A stretch of DNA of 7,170 nt from contig JAFSHE010000199.1 of the NCBI GenBank assembly GCA_017440445.1, positions 1-7,170 on the forward strand, given 5' to 3'. Positions 1 through 6,849 of the stretch are shown here, in pieces. Both the position numbers and the translations under genes were made by a program. The notes beneath the pieces are model-generated. The model searched no databases. It was not told the DNA's origin and was given only the letters and a program-made list of their open reading frames with translations. Origin of the DNA: Oscillospiraceae bacterium. GTDB taxonomy: Bacteria > Bacillota_A > Clostridia > Oscillospirales > Ruminococcaceae. Each line of letters opens with the position of its first letter. Position 1 is the stretch's first letter.

Positions 1-2194
1 GGTAGGTGTGCTTTTCGCCGCCCTCTTCAAGAACGGTGATCTCGTCAGCACTTACCTTCTCTACTGTACCTGCTTTTCTTGCACATACAACGACACCGGA
101 GTCAACAGCTGCCTTGTACTCCATACCTGTACCGACAATAGGATTATCGGTAACCATCAGCGGAACGGCCTGACGCTGCATGTTCGCACCCATCAGCGCA
201 CGGTTCGCGTCATCGTTCTCAAGGAAGGGGATCATTGCGGTAGCAACAGATACCACCATCTTGGGAGATACGTCCATGAAGTCTACCTTCTCACGCTCTA
301 TCTCAAGGATAGCGTCACGGCAGCGTGCGTTTACACGGGGTCTTGCGAAACAGCCGTTCTCGTCAAGAGGCTCGTTTGCCTGAGCAACAACGTAATTATC
401 CTCCATATCAGCAGTCATGTAGACTACCTCGTCAAGAACTCTGCCTGTTTCCTTGTCAACACGTCTGTAAGGAGCCTCAATGAAGCCGTATACATTTATT
501 CTTGCAAATGTTGCGAGATAAGAGATCAGACCGATGTTAGGACCTTCAGGGGTCTCGATGGGACACATTCTTCCATAGTGGGAGTAGTGTACGTCACGAA
601 CCTCGAATCCGGCTCTGTCACGGGACAGACCGCCGGGACCGAGAGAGGAAAGTCTTCTCTTATGGGTAAGCTCTGCAAGGGGGTTGTTCTGATCCATAAA
701 CTGGGACAGAGGCGAAGAGCCGAAGAACTCTCTCATAGCGGAGATGACCTGACGGGCATTGATAAGAGAGGAGGGAGATACCTTCTCCTGATCCTGTGCC
801 TGCAGTGCCATTCTCTCACGGATAGTACGCTCCATACGGGAGAAACCGATCCTGAACTGATTCTGGAGCAGCTCACCAACGCAGCGGATACGTCTGTTTC
901 CGAGGTGGTCTATATCGTCTATATCGCCTGTACCCTCGCACAGGTTGATGAAGTAGCTTACGGTAGCATAGATATCCTCAAGTGTGATGTGCTTGGGGAT
1001 AAGCTCCTCAGCACGTGCCTTGAGCAACTCTGCAAACTTGTCGTTGTCACCTGCTGCTTCCTCGAGTATCTCAGCGAGTACTGCAAAACGCACCTGCTCG
1101 TTGATGCCGATAGCCTCAAGTGCATCCTTATCCATATCGGTATAAACGGAGATGTCGACCATGCCGTTGCCGACAACCTTTACCGTCTTACCCTCAGCGT
1201 TAACGACTGTCATGTCGGTAACACCTGCATTCTCGATAGCAAGAGCCATCTCAGGAGTTACAACAGCGCCCTCCTCTGCGAGGAGCTCACCTGTCAGGGG
1301 AGCAATAACATTCTCCGCAGCCTTTGCGCCTGTGATACGGGAAGCAATACCGAGCTTCTTGTTATACTTGTAACGTCCGAATCTGGACAGATCATATCTC
1401 TTAGCGTCAAAGAACAGTGTGTTGAGATGATTCTGTGCAGACTCTACTGTCGGAGGCTCGCCGGGACGCAGCTTCTTGTATACCTCGAGCAGAGCTTCTT
1501 CTCTGTTCTGTGTGCTGTCCTTGTCCTCAATAGTACGTACTATTCTGTCGTCCTCACCGAACTTTTCCTTAAGCTCCTCGTTGCTGGAAAGACCGATAGA
1601 ACGCAGGAATGTTGTAGCAGGGATCTTTCTGTTCTTATCTATACGAACATAGAATACATCGTTGGAGTCCATCTCATACTCCAGCCATGCACCTCTGTTA
1701 GGGATAACTGTTGCCTTGAACAGCTTCTTACCTGTTTTATCGTAATCAAAGCCGTAGTATACACCGGGCGAACGAACGAGCTGAGATACCACAACACGCT
1801 CCGAGCCGTTGATAACGAATGTACCGCTGTCGGTCATCAGGGGCAGATCGCCCATGAATATCTCGTTATCCATGATCTCGCCTGTCTCCTTGCTGAGCAG
1901 ACGTGCGGTAACGCGCAGGGGTGCTGCATAAGTAGCGTCACGCTCCTTGCACTCCTCGATCGTGTACTTTGTTTTGTCGTCAAGACGGTGGTCTATAAAC
2001 GAGAGTTCAAATTTTCCGTTGGAATCGGTGATCGGGGAAACGTCCTTGAACACTTCCTTGATACCTTCCGAAAGGAACCATTCGTAGGAGTTCTTCTGGA
2101 TGCCAATGAGGTTCGGCATTTCAATTACCTCATTGATCTTGGAAAAACTCATTCGGGTGTTTTTTCCGAGCTGTACGGGATTTACATTCACCAT
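1..2194 (-). CDS. rpoB: DNA-directed RNA polymerase beta subunit, N-terminal 731 codons (partial)
   Basis: This is the beta subunit of RNA polymerase, which with beta-prime forms the catalytic core and holds the rifampicin pocket. Translating the minus strand from the ATG at 2194-2192 gives one uninterrupted frame to the left edge. The family is roughly 1,200 residues, so about 60% is visible and the C-terminus lies outside. The N-terminus reads [17 protein letters not shown]. The rifampicin region is near residues 492-518 ([20 protein letters not shown] and on). Q498, D501, H511 and S516 sit where E. coli has Q513, D516, H526 and S531, so the pocket looks wild type. The conserved [14 protein letters not shown] block follows. 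An AAGGAGTGAT ribosome site at 2202-2211 fixes the start. No TTA, CTA or TCA codon occurs in the visible part (8-2194), which suits a highly expressed gene. Its neighbour upstream is the divergent uvrC rather than rplL. Identification is very secure. Confidence 0.98.
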   Translation of the reverse strand, partial: MVNVNPVQLGKNTRMSFSKINEVIEMPNLIGIQKNSYEWFLSEGIKEVFKDVSPITDSNGKFELSFIDHRLDDKTKYTIEECKERDATYAAPLRVTARLLSKETGEIMDNEIFMGDLPLMTDSGTFVINGSERVVVSQLVRSPGVYYGFDYDKTGKKLFKATVIPNRGAWLEYEMDSNDVFYVRIDKNRKIPATTFLRSIGLSSNEELKEKFGEDDRIVRTIEDKDSTQNREEALLEVYKKLRPGEPPTVESAQNHLNTLFFDAKRYDLSRFGRYKYNKKLGIASRITGAKAAENVIAPLTGELLAEEGAVVTPEMALAIENAGVTDMTVVNAEGKTVKVVGNGMVDISVYTDMDKDALEAIGINEQVRFAVLAEILEEAAGDNDKFAELLKARAEELIPKHITLEDIYATVSYFINLCEGTGDIDDIDHLGNRRIRCVGELLQNQFRIGFSRMERTIRERMALQAQDQEKVSPSSLINARQVISAMREFFGSSPLSQFMDQNNPLAELTHKRRLSSLGPGGLSRDRAGFEVRDVHYSHYGRMCPIETPEGPNIGLISYLATFARINVYGFIEAPYRRVDKETGRVLDEVVYMTADMEDNYVVAQANEPLDENGCFARPRVNARCRDAILEIEREKVDFMDVSPKMVVSVATAMIPFLENDDANRALMGANMQRQAVPLMVTDNPIVGTGMEYKAAVDSGVVVCARKAGTVEKVSADEITVLEEGGEKHTY

Positions 2195-2249
2195 CGGCTT
2201 TATCACTCCTTAATTTATTTCCGCAATGGATATTTCAGCTGGAAATTAA

Positions 2250-2275
2250 CGGTAAAAAATCAGCTTTTTTCACCG
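2250..2275 (-). promoter_or_regulatory. Small hairpin in the rpoB leader
   Basis: On the minus strand the leader reads CGGT-G-AAAAAA, loop GCTGA, then TTTTTT-ACCG. This gives a ten-pair stem with one bulged G. The sequence is seen directly; any role is inference. It lies about 40 nt into the predicted transcript and about 55 nt before the rpoB start codon. The six-U run is inside the stem rather than after it, and six of the ten pairs are A-U, so it is a poor intrinsic terminator. It could shape transcript stability or feedback control of rpoB, or be incidental. Confidence 0.3.
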
Positions 2276-2320
2276 AAAACCGCACTTTTCGCACACATAT
2301 CCATTATGATACATTATAGT

Positions 2321-2349
2321 ATTATACTACATCCCAAAAATTTTGTCAA
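2321..2349 (-). promoter_or_regulatory. Consensus sigma-A promoter of rpoB
   Basis: On the minus strand TTGACA (2349-2344) is followed after exactly 17 bases by TATAAT (2326-2321). Both hexamers match the housekeeping sigma consensus at all six positions. Transcription should begin near 2314, giving a leader of about 120 nt. A second TATAAT (2318-2313) lies just downstream but has no good -35. The perfect match is consistent with strong expression and indicates that rpoB has its own promoter here, not only read-through from ribosomal protein genes. Confidence 0.85.
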
Positions 2350-2354
2350 TAGAT

Positions 2355-2461
2355 AAAAACCAAAAAAATCGTTGAGTTTTAGCCAAAAATGAACACTGTG
2401 AGAACGTTTTTTCTCAAAATCCGACAAAAACAAATTTTCATTGCAAAAACCGAGTTTTTTT
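2355..2461. other. Phased A/T tracts upstream of the rpoB promoter
   Basis: Runs of four or more A or T occur with centres near 2357, 2365, 2378, 2387, 2410, 2418, 2428, 2435, 2447 and 2458. Counting one missing step near 2398, the mean spacing is about 10 bases, close to one helical turn. Such phasing is known to curve DNA. The first tracts lie directly upstream of the rpoB -35 box, where an UP element would contact the alpha subunit. The runs are seen directly; curvature and activation are inferred, and the spacing is irregular (8 to 13). Confidence 0.35.
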
Positions 2462-2612
2462 GGTGATTTTACACTATATATAATAACATGAGTATTGACT
2501 TGAATTTCCAGTCCCATACCTCAAGAACGAAATTATATTATACTTACACTAAATGTACTTGTGAAACCGACATCGACCACACTATATAAAACAAAATTAT
2601 TTACCATGCTAC

Positions 2613-2641
2613 TTGTATTTTTCGTGGAAAGGTGGTACAAT
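2613..2641 (+). promoter_or_regulatory. Probable extended -10 promoter for the uvrC operon
   Basis: TTGTAT at 2613-2618 is followed after 17 bases by TACAAT at 2636-2641. The -10 box matches the consensus at five of six positions and is preceded by TG plus one base (2633-2635), the extended -10 pattern that offsets a weak -35. Transcription would start near 2648, leaving about 40 nt before the uvrC start codon. A weaker alternative is TTGTGA (2559-2564) with TATATA (2583-2588), spaced 18. Confidence 0.5.
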
Positions 2642-2686
2642 GTATAGTGATTATTAGTGTATTATACAGACTGGAGTGAGCCAGCC

Positions 2687-4510
2687 ATGAATGAACGAAT
2701 CGATTATCTTAGAGACAAGGCAAACAGGCTCTCATTAAGTCCCGGTGTCTATCTGATGAAGGATAAAGGCGGCAATATTATATATGTGGGAAAGGCCAAG
2801 GCTCTGAAAAACAGAGTGACATCCTATTTCCGCAGTGACGCCCGCCACAGCCTCAAAACACTGAAGCTGGTCAGCAATATCCACGACTTTGATTTTATCG
2901 TATGCCCCAGCGAGCTGGATGCGCTTGTGCTTGAATGTAGTCTGATAAAACTGCACAAGCCGAAATACAACATCCTGCTGAAGGACGACAAGGGCTACAA
3001 TTATATAAAGATTTCCCACGGCGCTTATCCCAGGATAAGCTATGCGCTCAACACCAGCGACACACATGCAGATTATCTCGGACCTTTCACCAGCGGATTT
3101 ACAGTAAAGCAGGCGGTCGAAGAAGCCAACACCATATTTCAGCTCCCCACCTGCCGCAAGAATTTCCCGATGGACTTCGGCAAGGAGCGTCCCTGCCTTA
3201 ATCTGCACATCAAGAAGTGCATGGGAGTATGCCGTGGAAAGATCTCCTCAGATGAATACAAGAAGATAATCGATGAAGCTCTGCAATATCTGAAGGACGG
3301 CTCGCAGAAATCCACCGAGCAGCTCCGTCAGGAAATGGAGGAGGCAGCAGAAAACCTCGAATTCGAGAAAGCCGCTAAGCTCCGTGACAGGATACAGGCG
3401 ATAGCAAGGCTTCACAACTCACAGAAGATATTCGACTACAAGACAGATGATTACGATATAGTTGCACTCGCACAGAATATCAGCCTTGCAAGCGTTGCGG
3501 TGGTGAAATACCGCAGCGGCAGACTGGTGGACAAGGAAAATTTCTTCATCGGTGACGAGTACGACCCTGCTCTTATGAGAAGGGATTTCCTGCTTGGGTA
3601 CTACCCCGACAGAGAGGACATCCCCAAAGAAATATACATCGACGAGCAGTTTGAGGACATGGAGCTTGTAACACAGCTGCTCCGTGACAAGGCAGGTCAT
3701 GCGGTAAAATTCGTTGTTCCGCAGAGGGGCGAGGGATTATCGCAGATAGTCCTTGCAAAGAATAATGCAAGTGAGTATCTTGCACTTAAAGTAGGCAGGA
3801 CTGCAAAGGAGATAAATGCGCTTGAGGACCTCAAGGAGCTTTTAGGACTTGAAAAGATACCGCTTTGCATAGAGTCCTATGATATCTCCAACTTCGGAGA
3901 AACAGGACGTGTCGGCGGAATGATAGTGTACCGCAACGGCAGACCTTTCAAGGCGGGCTACCGCCGTTTCAATATAAAAGAGGTAGTCGGTATCGACGAC
4001 TACGCCTGCATGCAGGAGGTGCTGCGCCGCAGACTTCAGCGGTACCTCGACGGGGACGAGGGTTTCTCCCCCCTGCCCGACCTTATCCTCCTTGACGGCG
4101 GAAAGGGACATGTGGCGGCAGTTGCGCAGGTACTGGACGAGCTTAACATCAGCGTACCGCTGTTCGGTCTTGTGAAAGACAGCAAACACCGTACACGTGC
4201 CATAGCAAAAGAGGGCGGAGAGATATCCGTAAGCTCCAACAAAGCGCTTTTCAAGCTGCTGACAAATATCCAGGACGAGGTACACCGATACTCGATAACC
4301 TTCCAGAGGGTGAAGCATAAGCAAAAGACCTACTCACTGGAGCTTACCGAGGTTAAGGGCATAGGCGAGGCAAAGGCACATGCACTTCTGAAAGAGTTCA
4401 AAACAAAGCAAGGCTTAAAGGACGCCACAGCAGAGCAGCTGCGGATAACAGCGAAGATAAGCCCCGAAAAAGCGCAGGAGCTGTACCAATTTATACAAGA
4501 ACGATTTTAA
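2687..4510 (+). CDS. uvrC: UvrABC excinuclease subunit C
   Basis: UvrC makes the two incisions either side of a DNA lesion once UvrA and UvrB have marked it. The 607 residues match the family's usual length of about 600. The N-terminal GIY-YIG nuclease shows GVY at 20-22, YVG at 33-35, R43 and E83. Four cysteines (156, 170, 178, 182) match the known iron-sulfur site of many UvrC proteins. A UVR motif for UvrB contact lies at about 209-242. The RNase H-like second nuclease shows D399 (YDISNFG), D470 (LLDGGKGH) and H533 (QDEVHRYS). A helix-hairpin-helix pair occupies about 553-605. I chose the ATG at 2687, preceded by GGAGTGAG at 2673-2680, because the protein then begins MNERIDYLRDKA as the family does. 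A GTG at 2657 would add ten residues but lacks a suitably placed ribosome site. It is the first gene of the operon; rsmD starts 9 bases after its stop. Confidence 0.97.
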   Translation: MNERIDYLRDKANRLSLSPGVYLMKDKGGNIIYVGKAKALKNRVTSYFRSDARHSLKTLKLVSNIHDFDFIVCPSELDALVLECSLIKLHKPKYNILLKDDKGYNYIKISHGAYPRISYALNTSDTHADYLGPFTSGFTVKQAVEEANTIFQLPTCRKNFPMDFGKERPCLNLHIKKCMGVCRGKISSDEYKKIIDEALQYLKDGSQKSTEQLRQEMEEAAENLEFEKAAKLRDRIQAIARLHNSQKIFDYKTDDYDIVALAQNISLASVAVVKYRSGRLVDKENFFIGDEYDPALMRRDFLLGYYPDREDIPKEIYIDEQFEDMELVTQLLRDKAGHAVKFVVPQRGEGLSQIVLAKNNASEYLALKVGRTAKEINALEDLKELLGLEKIPLCIESYDISNFGETGRVGGMIVYRNGRPFKAGYRRFNIKEVVGIDDYACMQEVLRRRLQRYLDGDEGFSPLPDLILLDGGKGHVAAVAQVLDELNISVPLFGLVKDSKHRTRAIAKEGGEISVSSNKALFKLLTNIQDEVHRYSITFQRVKHKQKTYSLELTEVKGIGEAKAHALLKEFKTKQGLKDATAEQLRITAKISPEKAQELYQFIQERF

Positions 4511-4519
4511 GGAGAAGAT

Positions 4520-5092
4520 ATGAGAGTAATAACAGGCTCGGCAAGAGGAAGAAAGCTGATAACAGTTGAGGGTACGGAGGTAGTTCGTCCCACCACTGAC
4601 GGTGTAAAGGAGGCTATCTTCTCTGCCATTCAGTTTGAGATAGAGGGGCGCACCGTCCTTGATATGTTCGCAGGAAGCGGACAGCTTGGAATAGAGGCAC
4701 TCAGCCGTGGCGCAAAGGAAGCATACTTCGTGGACTCCGCCATGGTATCCATAAAGACGATAAAGGAAAATCTCCGCACCACTAAATTCGAGGACAAGGC
4801 TCACGTGGTGAACATGCCGTTCTCCGCATTCCTTAAAAGCACACGTGCAGTATTCGATATCGCAATACTTGACCCGCCTTATAATCTCAAGATACTACAG
4901 AAGGCGCTCCCGCATCTTGTGGATAAGATGTCAGACAACGGAGTAATAATATGCGAGCACGAAAAAGAGTGCGTACTCCCCCACGATCTTGGTAAATTCG
5001 AGATCGCAAAGGTGCTGAAGCACTCCCGCACCGCAGTTACCATCTATCGTCCGAAAAAGACAGACGAAGAAGCAGAAGAAACAGAAAGCTGA
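4520..5092 (+). CDS. rsmD: 16S rRNA (guanine(966)-N(2))-methyltransferase RsmD
   Basis: RsmD methylates N2 of G966 in 16S rRNA using S-adenosylmethionine, acting during small-subunit assembly. The 190-residue protein shows the family's N-terminal MRVITGSARGRKL, the RPTTDGVKEAIFSAI block (23-37), the SAM-binding motif DMFAGSGQLG (48-57) and the catalytic DPPY (118-121). The last dozen residues form an acidic, probably disordered tail. An AAGGAG ribosome site (4509-4514) overlaps the uvrC stop codon, which suggests translational coupling. The pairing with coaD immediately downstream is a widely conserved bacterial order and supports the call. No residue expected for activity is missing. Confidence 0.96.
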   Translation: MRVITGSARGRKLITVEGTEVVRPTTDGVKEAIFSAIQFEIEGRTVLDMFAGSGQLGIEALSRGAKEAYFVDSAMVSIKTIKENLRTTKFEDKAHVVNMPFSAFLKSTRAVFDIAILDPPYNLKILQKALPHLVDKMSDNGVIICEHEKECVLPHDLGKFEIAKVLKHSRTAVTIYRPKKTDEEAEETES

Positions 5093-5108
5093 AAGGACCG
5101 ACCCTAAA

Positions 5109-5636
5109 ATGAAGACCGCAATATACCCGGGAAGCTTTGACCCGGTAACCAACGGACATCTTGATATCATCACCCGTGCATCAAAGATGTTCGATAAGCT
5201 TATCGTGGTAGTTTTTATAAACCCATTCAAGACCTTCGCATTTTCAATCCCTGAAAGGTGCGAATTCCTCCGCCGTGCTACCGCTCATCTTCCCAATGTT
5301 GAGATAGCAAGCTACGACGGACTTCTCGCAGACTATTTCAACACCCGTGACGATGTGGATGTAATAGTAAAGGGTCTGCGTGCCACCACTGACTTCGAGT
5401 CGGAATTCCAGCAGGCTCACACAAACAAGGACCTTAATCCCCGTGCTGAAACAGTGTTCATCCCTGCAAGCCAGAACACCACATTCATCTCCTCAAGCAT
5501 GGTGAAGCAGGTAGCGATGTTCGGTGGAGATGTAAGCAAGTATCTCCCCGAGTGCATCCACGAGGAGATAAAACAGAAGCTCAACAGTGAATTTACAGCA
5601 GCCCGCAAGGCAGCAGAAAAGAAAAACAGATCATAA
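5109..5636 (+). CDS. coaD: Phosphopantetheine adenylyltransferase (coenzyme A synthesis)
   Basis: CoaD transfers AMP from ATP to 4'-phosphopantetheine, giving dephospho-CoA in the penultimate step of coenzyme A synthesis; it is cytosolic and a hexamer in studied bacteria. The 175 residues are slightly longer than the usual 160 or so because of a basic, lysine-rich C-terminal tail. The nucleotidyltransferase signature is clear: YPGSFDPVTNGHLDII (6-21) carries the TxGH motif ending at H17, and FISSSMVK (126-133) carries the ISSS motif. KGLRATTDFESEFQ (88-101) is the family's central RGLR-DFE block. The likely ribosome site is GAAAGGA at 5091-5097, overlapping the rsmD stop, with a rather long 11-base spacing that may lower initiation. 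It is the third gene of the operon. Confidence 0.97.
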   Translation: MKTAIYPGSFDPVTNGHLDIITRASKMFDKLIVVVFINPFKTFAFSIPERCEFLRRATAHLPNVEIASYDGLLADYFNTRDDVDVIVKGLRATTDFESEFQQAHTNKDLNPRAETVFIPASQNTTFISSSMVKQVAMFGGDVSKYLPECIHEEIKQKLNSEFTAARKAAEKKNRS

Positions 5637-5659
5637 CTGACAGAAAGGACAGAAAAATC

Positions 5660-6193
5660 ATGGATTACAGCCTCTTAGACCTTATCTCTATGCTCGATGA
5701 CGTTGTCAGAAAGGCATCCCCCGTTCCCCTCTCCAAAAAGAGCATGGTTGATGTTGCACAGATAGACGAGATAGCTACTGAAATGCGCCTTGTACTTCCC
5801 AAGGAGATACAGCATGCACAGAACGTTGTTGCGGACAAGAACAGGATAATTTCTGACGCAAAGCGTGAGGCGGAGGATATAATCCGCAAGGCGGAGCAGA
5901 AAAGGAACGAGCTTCTCAACGAGAACTCCATCATGAAGGAGGCACGCAAGCGTGCTACCGAGGAGATAAGCAACGCACAGGCACGCTCAAACCTCATCCG
6001 TACATCCACAAACGAATTTACAGACAATATGCTCAGCAGAGTTGAGGAGCTTCTCGCAAAGGACCTCACCAATCTCCGTCTTATGAGAAAGACTCTTAAC
6101 TCAGGTACAAACATTCAGGCTGCTCCCCAGCAGAGAGCACAGCAGCAGGCTCAGCGCCCCGCTCAGCCTCAGCAGAAGCCTGCACAGGAATAA
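5660..6193 (+). CDS. Coiled-coil protein found beside coaD in Clostridia, function unknown
   Basis: I recognise the type but not a function. Similar proteins after coaD in Clostridia are often labelled 'ATPase' or 'H+-ATPase subunit H-like', which I think reflects coiled-coil similarity only: there is no Walker motif here. The 177 residues show a short N-terminal region (1-47) with PVPLSKKSMVDVAQIDEI and LVLPKEI, close to what I remember as conserved in that family. A long, highly charged helix follows (about 48-135), rich in Ala, Glu, Lys and Arg with heptad-like spacing. The last 25 residues are low complexity, with 11 Gln plus Ala and Pro. No membrane segment or signal peptide is visible. 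The architecture loosely recalls DivIVA-type or ATP synthase b-type helices, so a scaffold role is possible but unproven. AAAGGA at 5644-5649 is the ribosome site. It is the last gene of the operon, followed by a terminator. Confidence 0.8.
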   Translation: MDYSLLDLISMLDDVVRKASPVPLSKKSMVDVAQIDEIATEMRLVLPKEIQHAQNVVADKNRIISDAKREAEDIIRKAEQKRNELLNENSIMKEARKRATEEISNAQARSNLIRTSTNEFTDNMLSRVEELLAKDLTNLRLMRKTLNSGTNIQAAPQQRAQQQAQRPAQPQQKPAQE

Positions 6194-6210
6194 GATACTA
6201 TTTTCATAAT

Positions 6211-6238
6211 AAAAGGATGCGTTCTCGCATCCTTTTTT
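6211..6238 (+). terminator. Intrinsic terminator of the uvrC-rsmD-coaD operon
   Basis: An 11-pair perfect stem, AAAAGGATGCG (6211-6221) with CGCATCCTTTT (6226-6236), encloses a TTCT loop and runs into a six-T tract (6233-6238). It begins 17 bases after the last stop codon of the operon. It also separates the housekeeping operon from the accessory module to the right. Confidence 0.92.
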
Positions 6239-6267
6239 ATTATTTACTTTCGTTTTTTGTACTCTTT

Positions 6268-6393
6268 GCATAGTTTTCTTTGCATTTATTGCCAAGTTTA
6301 TTGTGCAAAACAGAGTTTTGACAAGAAAACTGTGCAAATCTATTGACAAGTAAACTTGGCTGTGATATGCTAAGGTTGTCAAGAAAACTTGGC
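6268..6393 (+). repeat. Array of five CAAG-N4-CTTG-type operator-like elements
   Basis: Four direct copies of an 18-base element lie at 6289-6306, 6318-6335, 6343-6360 and 6376-6393. The two best read TTGACAAGTAAACTTGGC and TTGTCAAGAAAACTTGGC, each containing the dyad CAAG-N4-CTTG; the left two decay to CTGT and TTGT in the right half-site. A fifth, inverted copy lies at 6268-6283 (minus strand GCAAAGAAAACTATGC). Start-to-start spacings of the direct copies are 29, 25 and 33 bases. The third copy contains the -35 box of the downstream promoter and the fourth covers the expected transcription start. This arrangement is what a repressor operator would show. The repeats are seen directly; the operator role is inferred. 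Confidence 0.75.
6343..6371 (+). promoter_or_regulatory. Strong promoter of the small membrane protein genes
   Basis: TTGACA (6343-6348) matches the -35 consensus fully. After 17 bases comes TATGCT (6366-6371), a four-of-six -10 box rescued by an upstream TG (6363-6364) in the extended -10 position. Transcription should begin near 6378, inside the last operator-like repeat, leaving about 74 nt of leader. The -35 box is itself part of a repeat copy, so a bound protein would directly block polymerase. Confidence 0.75.
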
Positions 6394-6451
6394 GAAATGT
6401 TTGAACAAAACACAACTACAATTACAATATGAACATCGGAGGAAATTGACA

Positions 6452-6787
6452 ATGAATAAGGAACAGATATTAGAAATAAGCCGCAAGGAAAACAGGGAAC
6501 AGGATTTATACGAGCTTCATGTAAGCGAAAAATCCGCAACAACAGGAGCGCTTACAGGTGTTATTATCTGTGCAGTACTCTTTGTTTCTGAAATTTTTAT
6601 CTGCGGAAACCTAAACTTCAGCTTATGGAGCATTATCGCAGGAATGAATGCAGGTGTAGGCATCTATAAGGGTATAAAGCTCAAGAACAAAAGCAAGATT
6701 GCGATCGGACTACTCTGGGCAACATGTGCTATCGTCGCAGCCGTTGCAACCGTATTGAATCTTTTCGCAGTATCCACTATTTTATAA
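6452..6787 (+). CDS. Small DUF6442-like membrane protein
   Basis: The 111-residue protein starts MNKEQILEISRKENREQDLY, a charged, helical and probably cytoplasmic N-terminus. Hydrophobic segments follow at about 33-51 and 83-105, with a weaker one at about 57-72. The basic loop KLKNKSK (76-82) should face the cytoplasm. The layout and the opening motif resemble the DUF6442 family as I recall it: small proteins of unknown function, often beside small Cro/C1-type regulators in Firmicutes. I chose the ATG at 6452 because GGAGGAAA (6438-6445) stands nine bases before it and the next gene begins with the same residues; a TTG at 6389 would add 21 residues but lies at the transcription start. The gene sits behind the repeat-covered promoter and before its paralogue. 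No signal peptide or catalytic motif is visible. Family assignment is from memory; membrane location is firmer. Confidence 0.8.
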   Translation: MNKEQILEISRKENREQDLYELHVSEKSATTGALTGVIICAVLFVSEIFICGNLNFSLWSIIAGMNAGVGIYKGIKLKNKSKIAIGLLWATCAIVAAVATVLNLFAVSTIL

Positions 6788-6849
6788 GTAATTCAAAAGG
6801 AGTAACATTAAGCTCATTTGTCACCACTGCAGTATAAGGAGAAAGTATC

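Larger units (their letters stand above)
2195..2686. other. Divergent intergenic region between rpoB and uvrC
   Basis: This 492-base, strongly AT-rich stretch separates the two divergent genes. From left to right it holds the rpoB ribosome site and about 120 nt of leader with a hairpin, the rpoB promoter (2321-2349), a block of A/T tracts (2355-2461), a section of about 150 bases (2462-2612) with only weak -10-like sequences such as TATAAT at 2479-2484 lacking a matching -35, and the likely uvrC promoter (2613-2641). I see no convincing gene. The 67-codon minus-strand frame at 2314-2517 overlaps the rpoB promoter and resembles no family I know. Confidence 0.7.

Noticed and set aside
2399..2416. 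Inverted repeat TGAGAA-CGTTTT-TTCTCA
   Set aside because: The stem is only six pairs and has no T run after it on either strand, so it is not a credible terminator; it lies in AT-rich DNA where such palindromes are common.
2314..2517. 67-codon minus-strand frame upstream of rpoB
   Set aside because: It covers the rpoB promoter, has a poorly spaced ribosome site, an Asn/Lys/Phe-rich composition typical of AT-rich noncoding DNA, and resembles no family.
2640..2657. Tiny leader peptide ATG TAT AGT GAT TAT TAG after AAAGGTGG, upstream of uvrC
   Set aside because: The ATG overlaps TACAAT, which fits better as the -10 box of the uvrC promoter; transcription would start after this ATG, so it would not be in the mRNA. 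Five codons with no regulatory amino acid run give little support.
2657..2686. GTG start giving a ten-residue extension of UvrC
   Set aside because: The extra residues do not match the family, and the well-placed GGAGTGAG precedes the ATG at 2687 instead.
6306..6320. Short palindrome CAAAAC-AGA-GTTTTG between the operator-like repeats
   Set aside because: It is a six-pair arm without similarity to the neighbouring dyads and upstream of the transcription start, so no separate role can be supported.
6268..6393. CRISPR array
   Set aside because: The repeats are short, degenerate and unevenly spaced by only 7 to 15 bases, and they overlap promoter elements; no cas gene is present.
6389..6451. 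Upstream TTG start adding 21 residues to the first small membrane protein
   Set aside because: It lies almost at the predicted transcription start with no ribosome site, whereas the ATG at 6452 has GGAGG and the paralogue begins at the matching residue.
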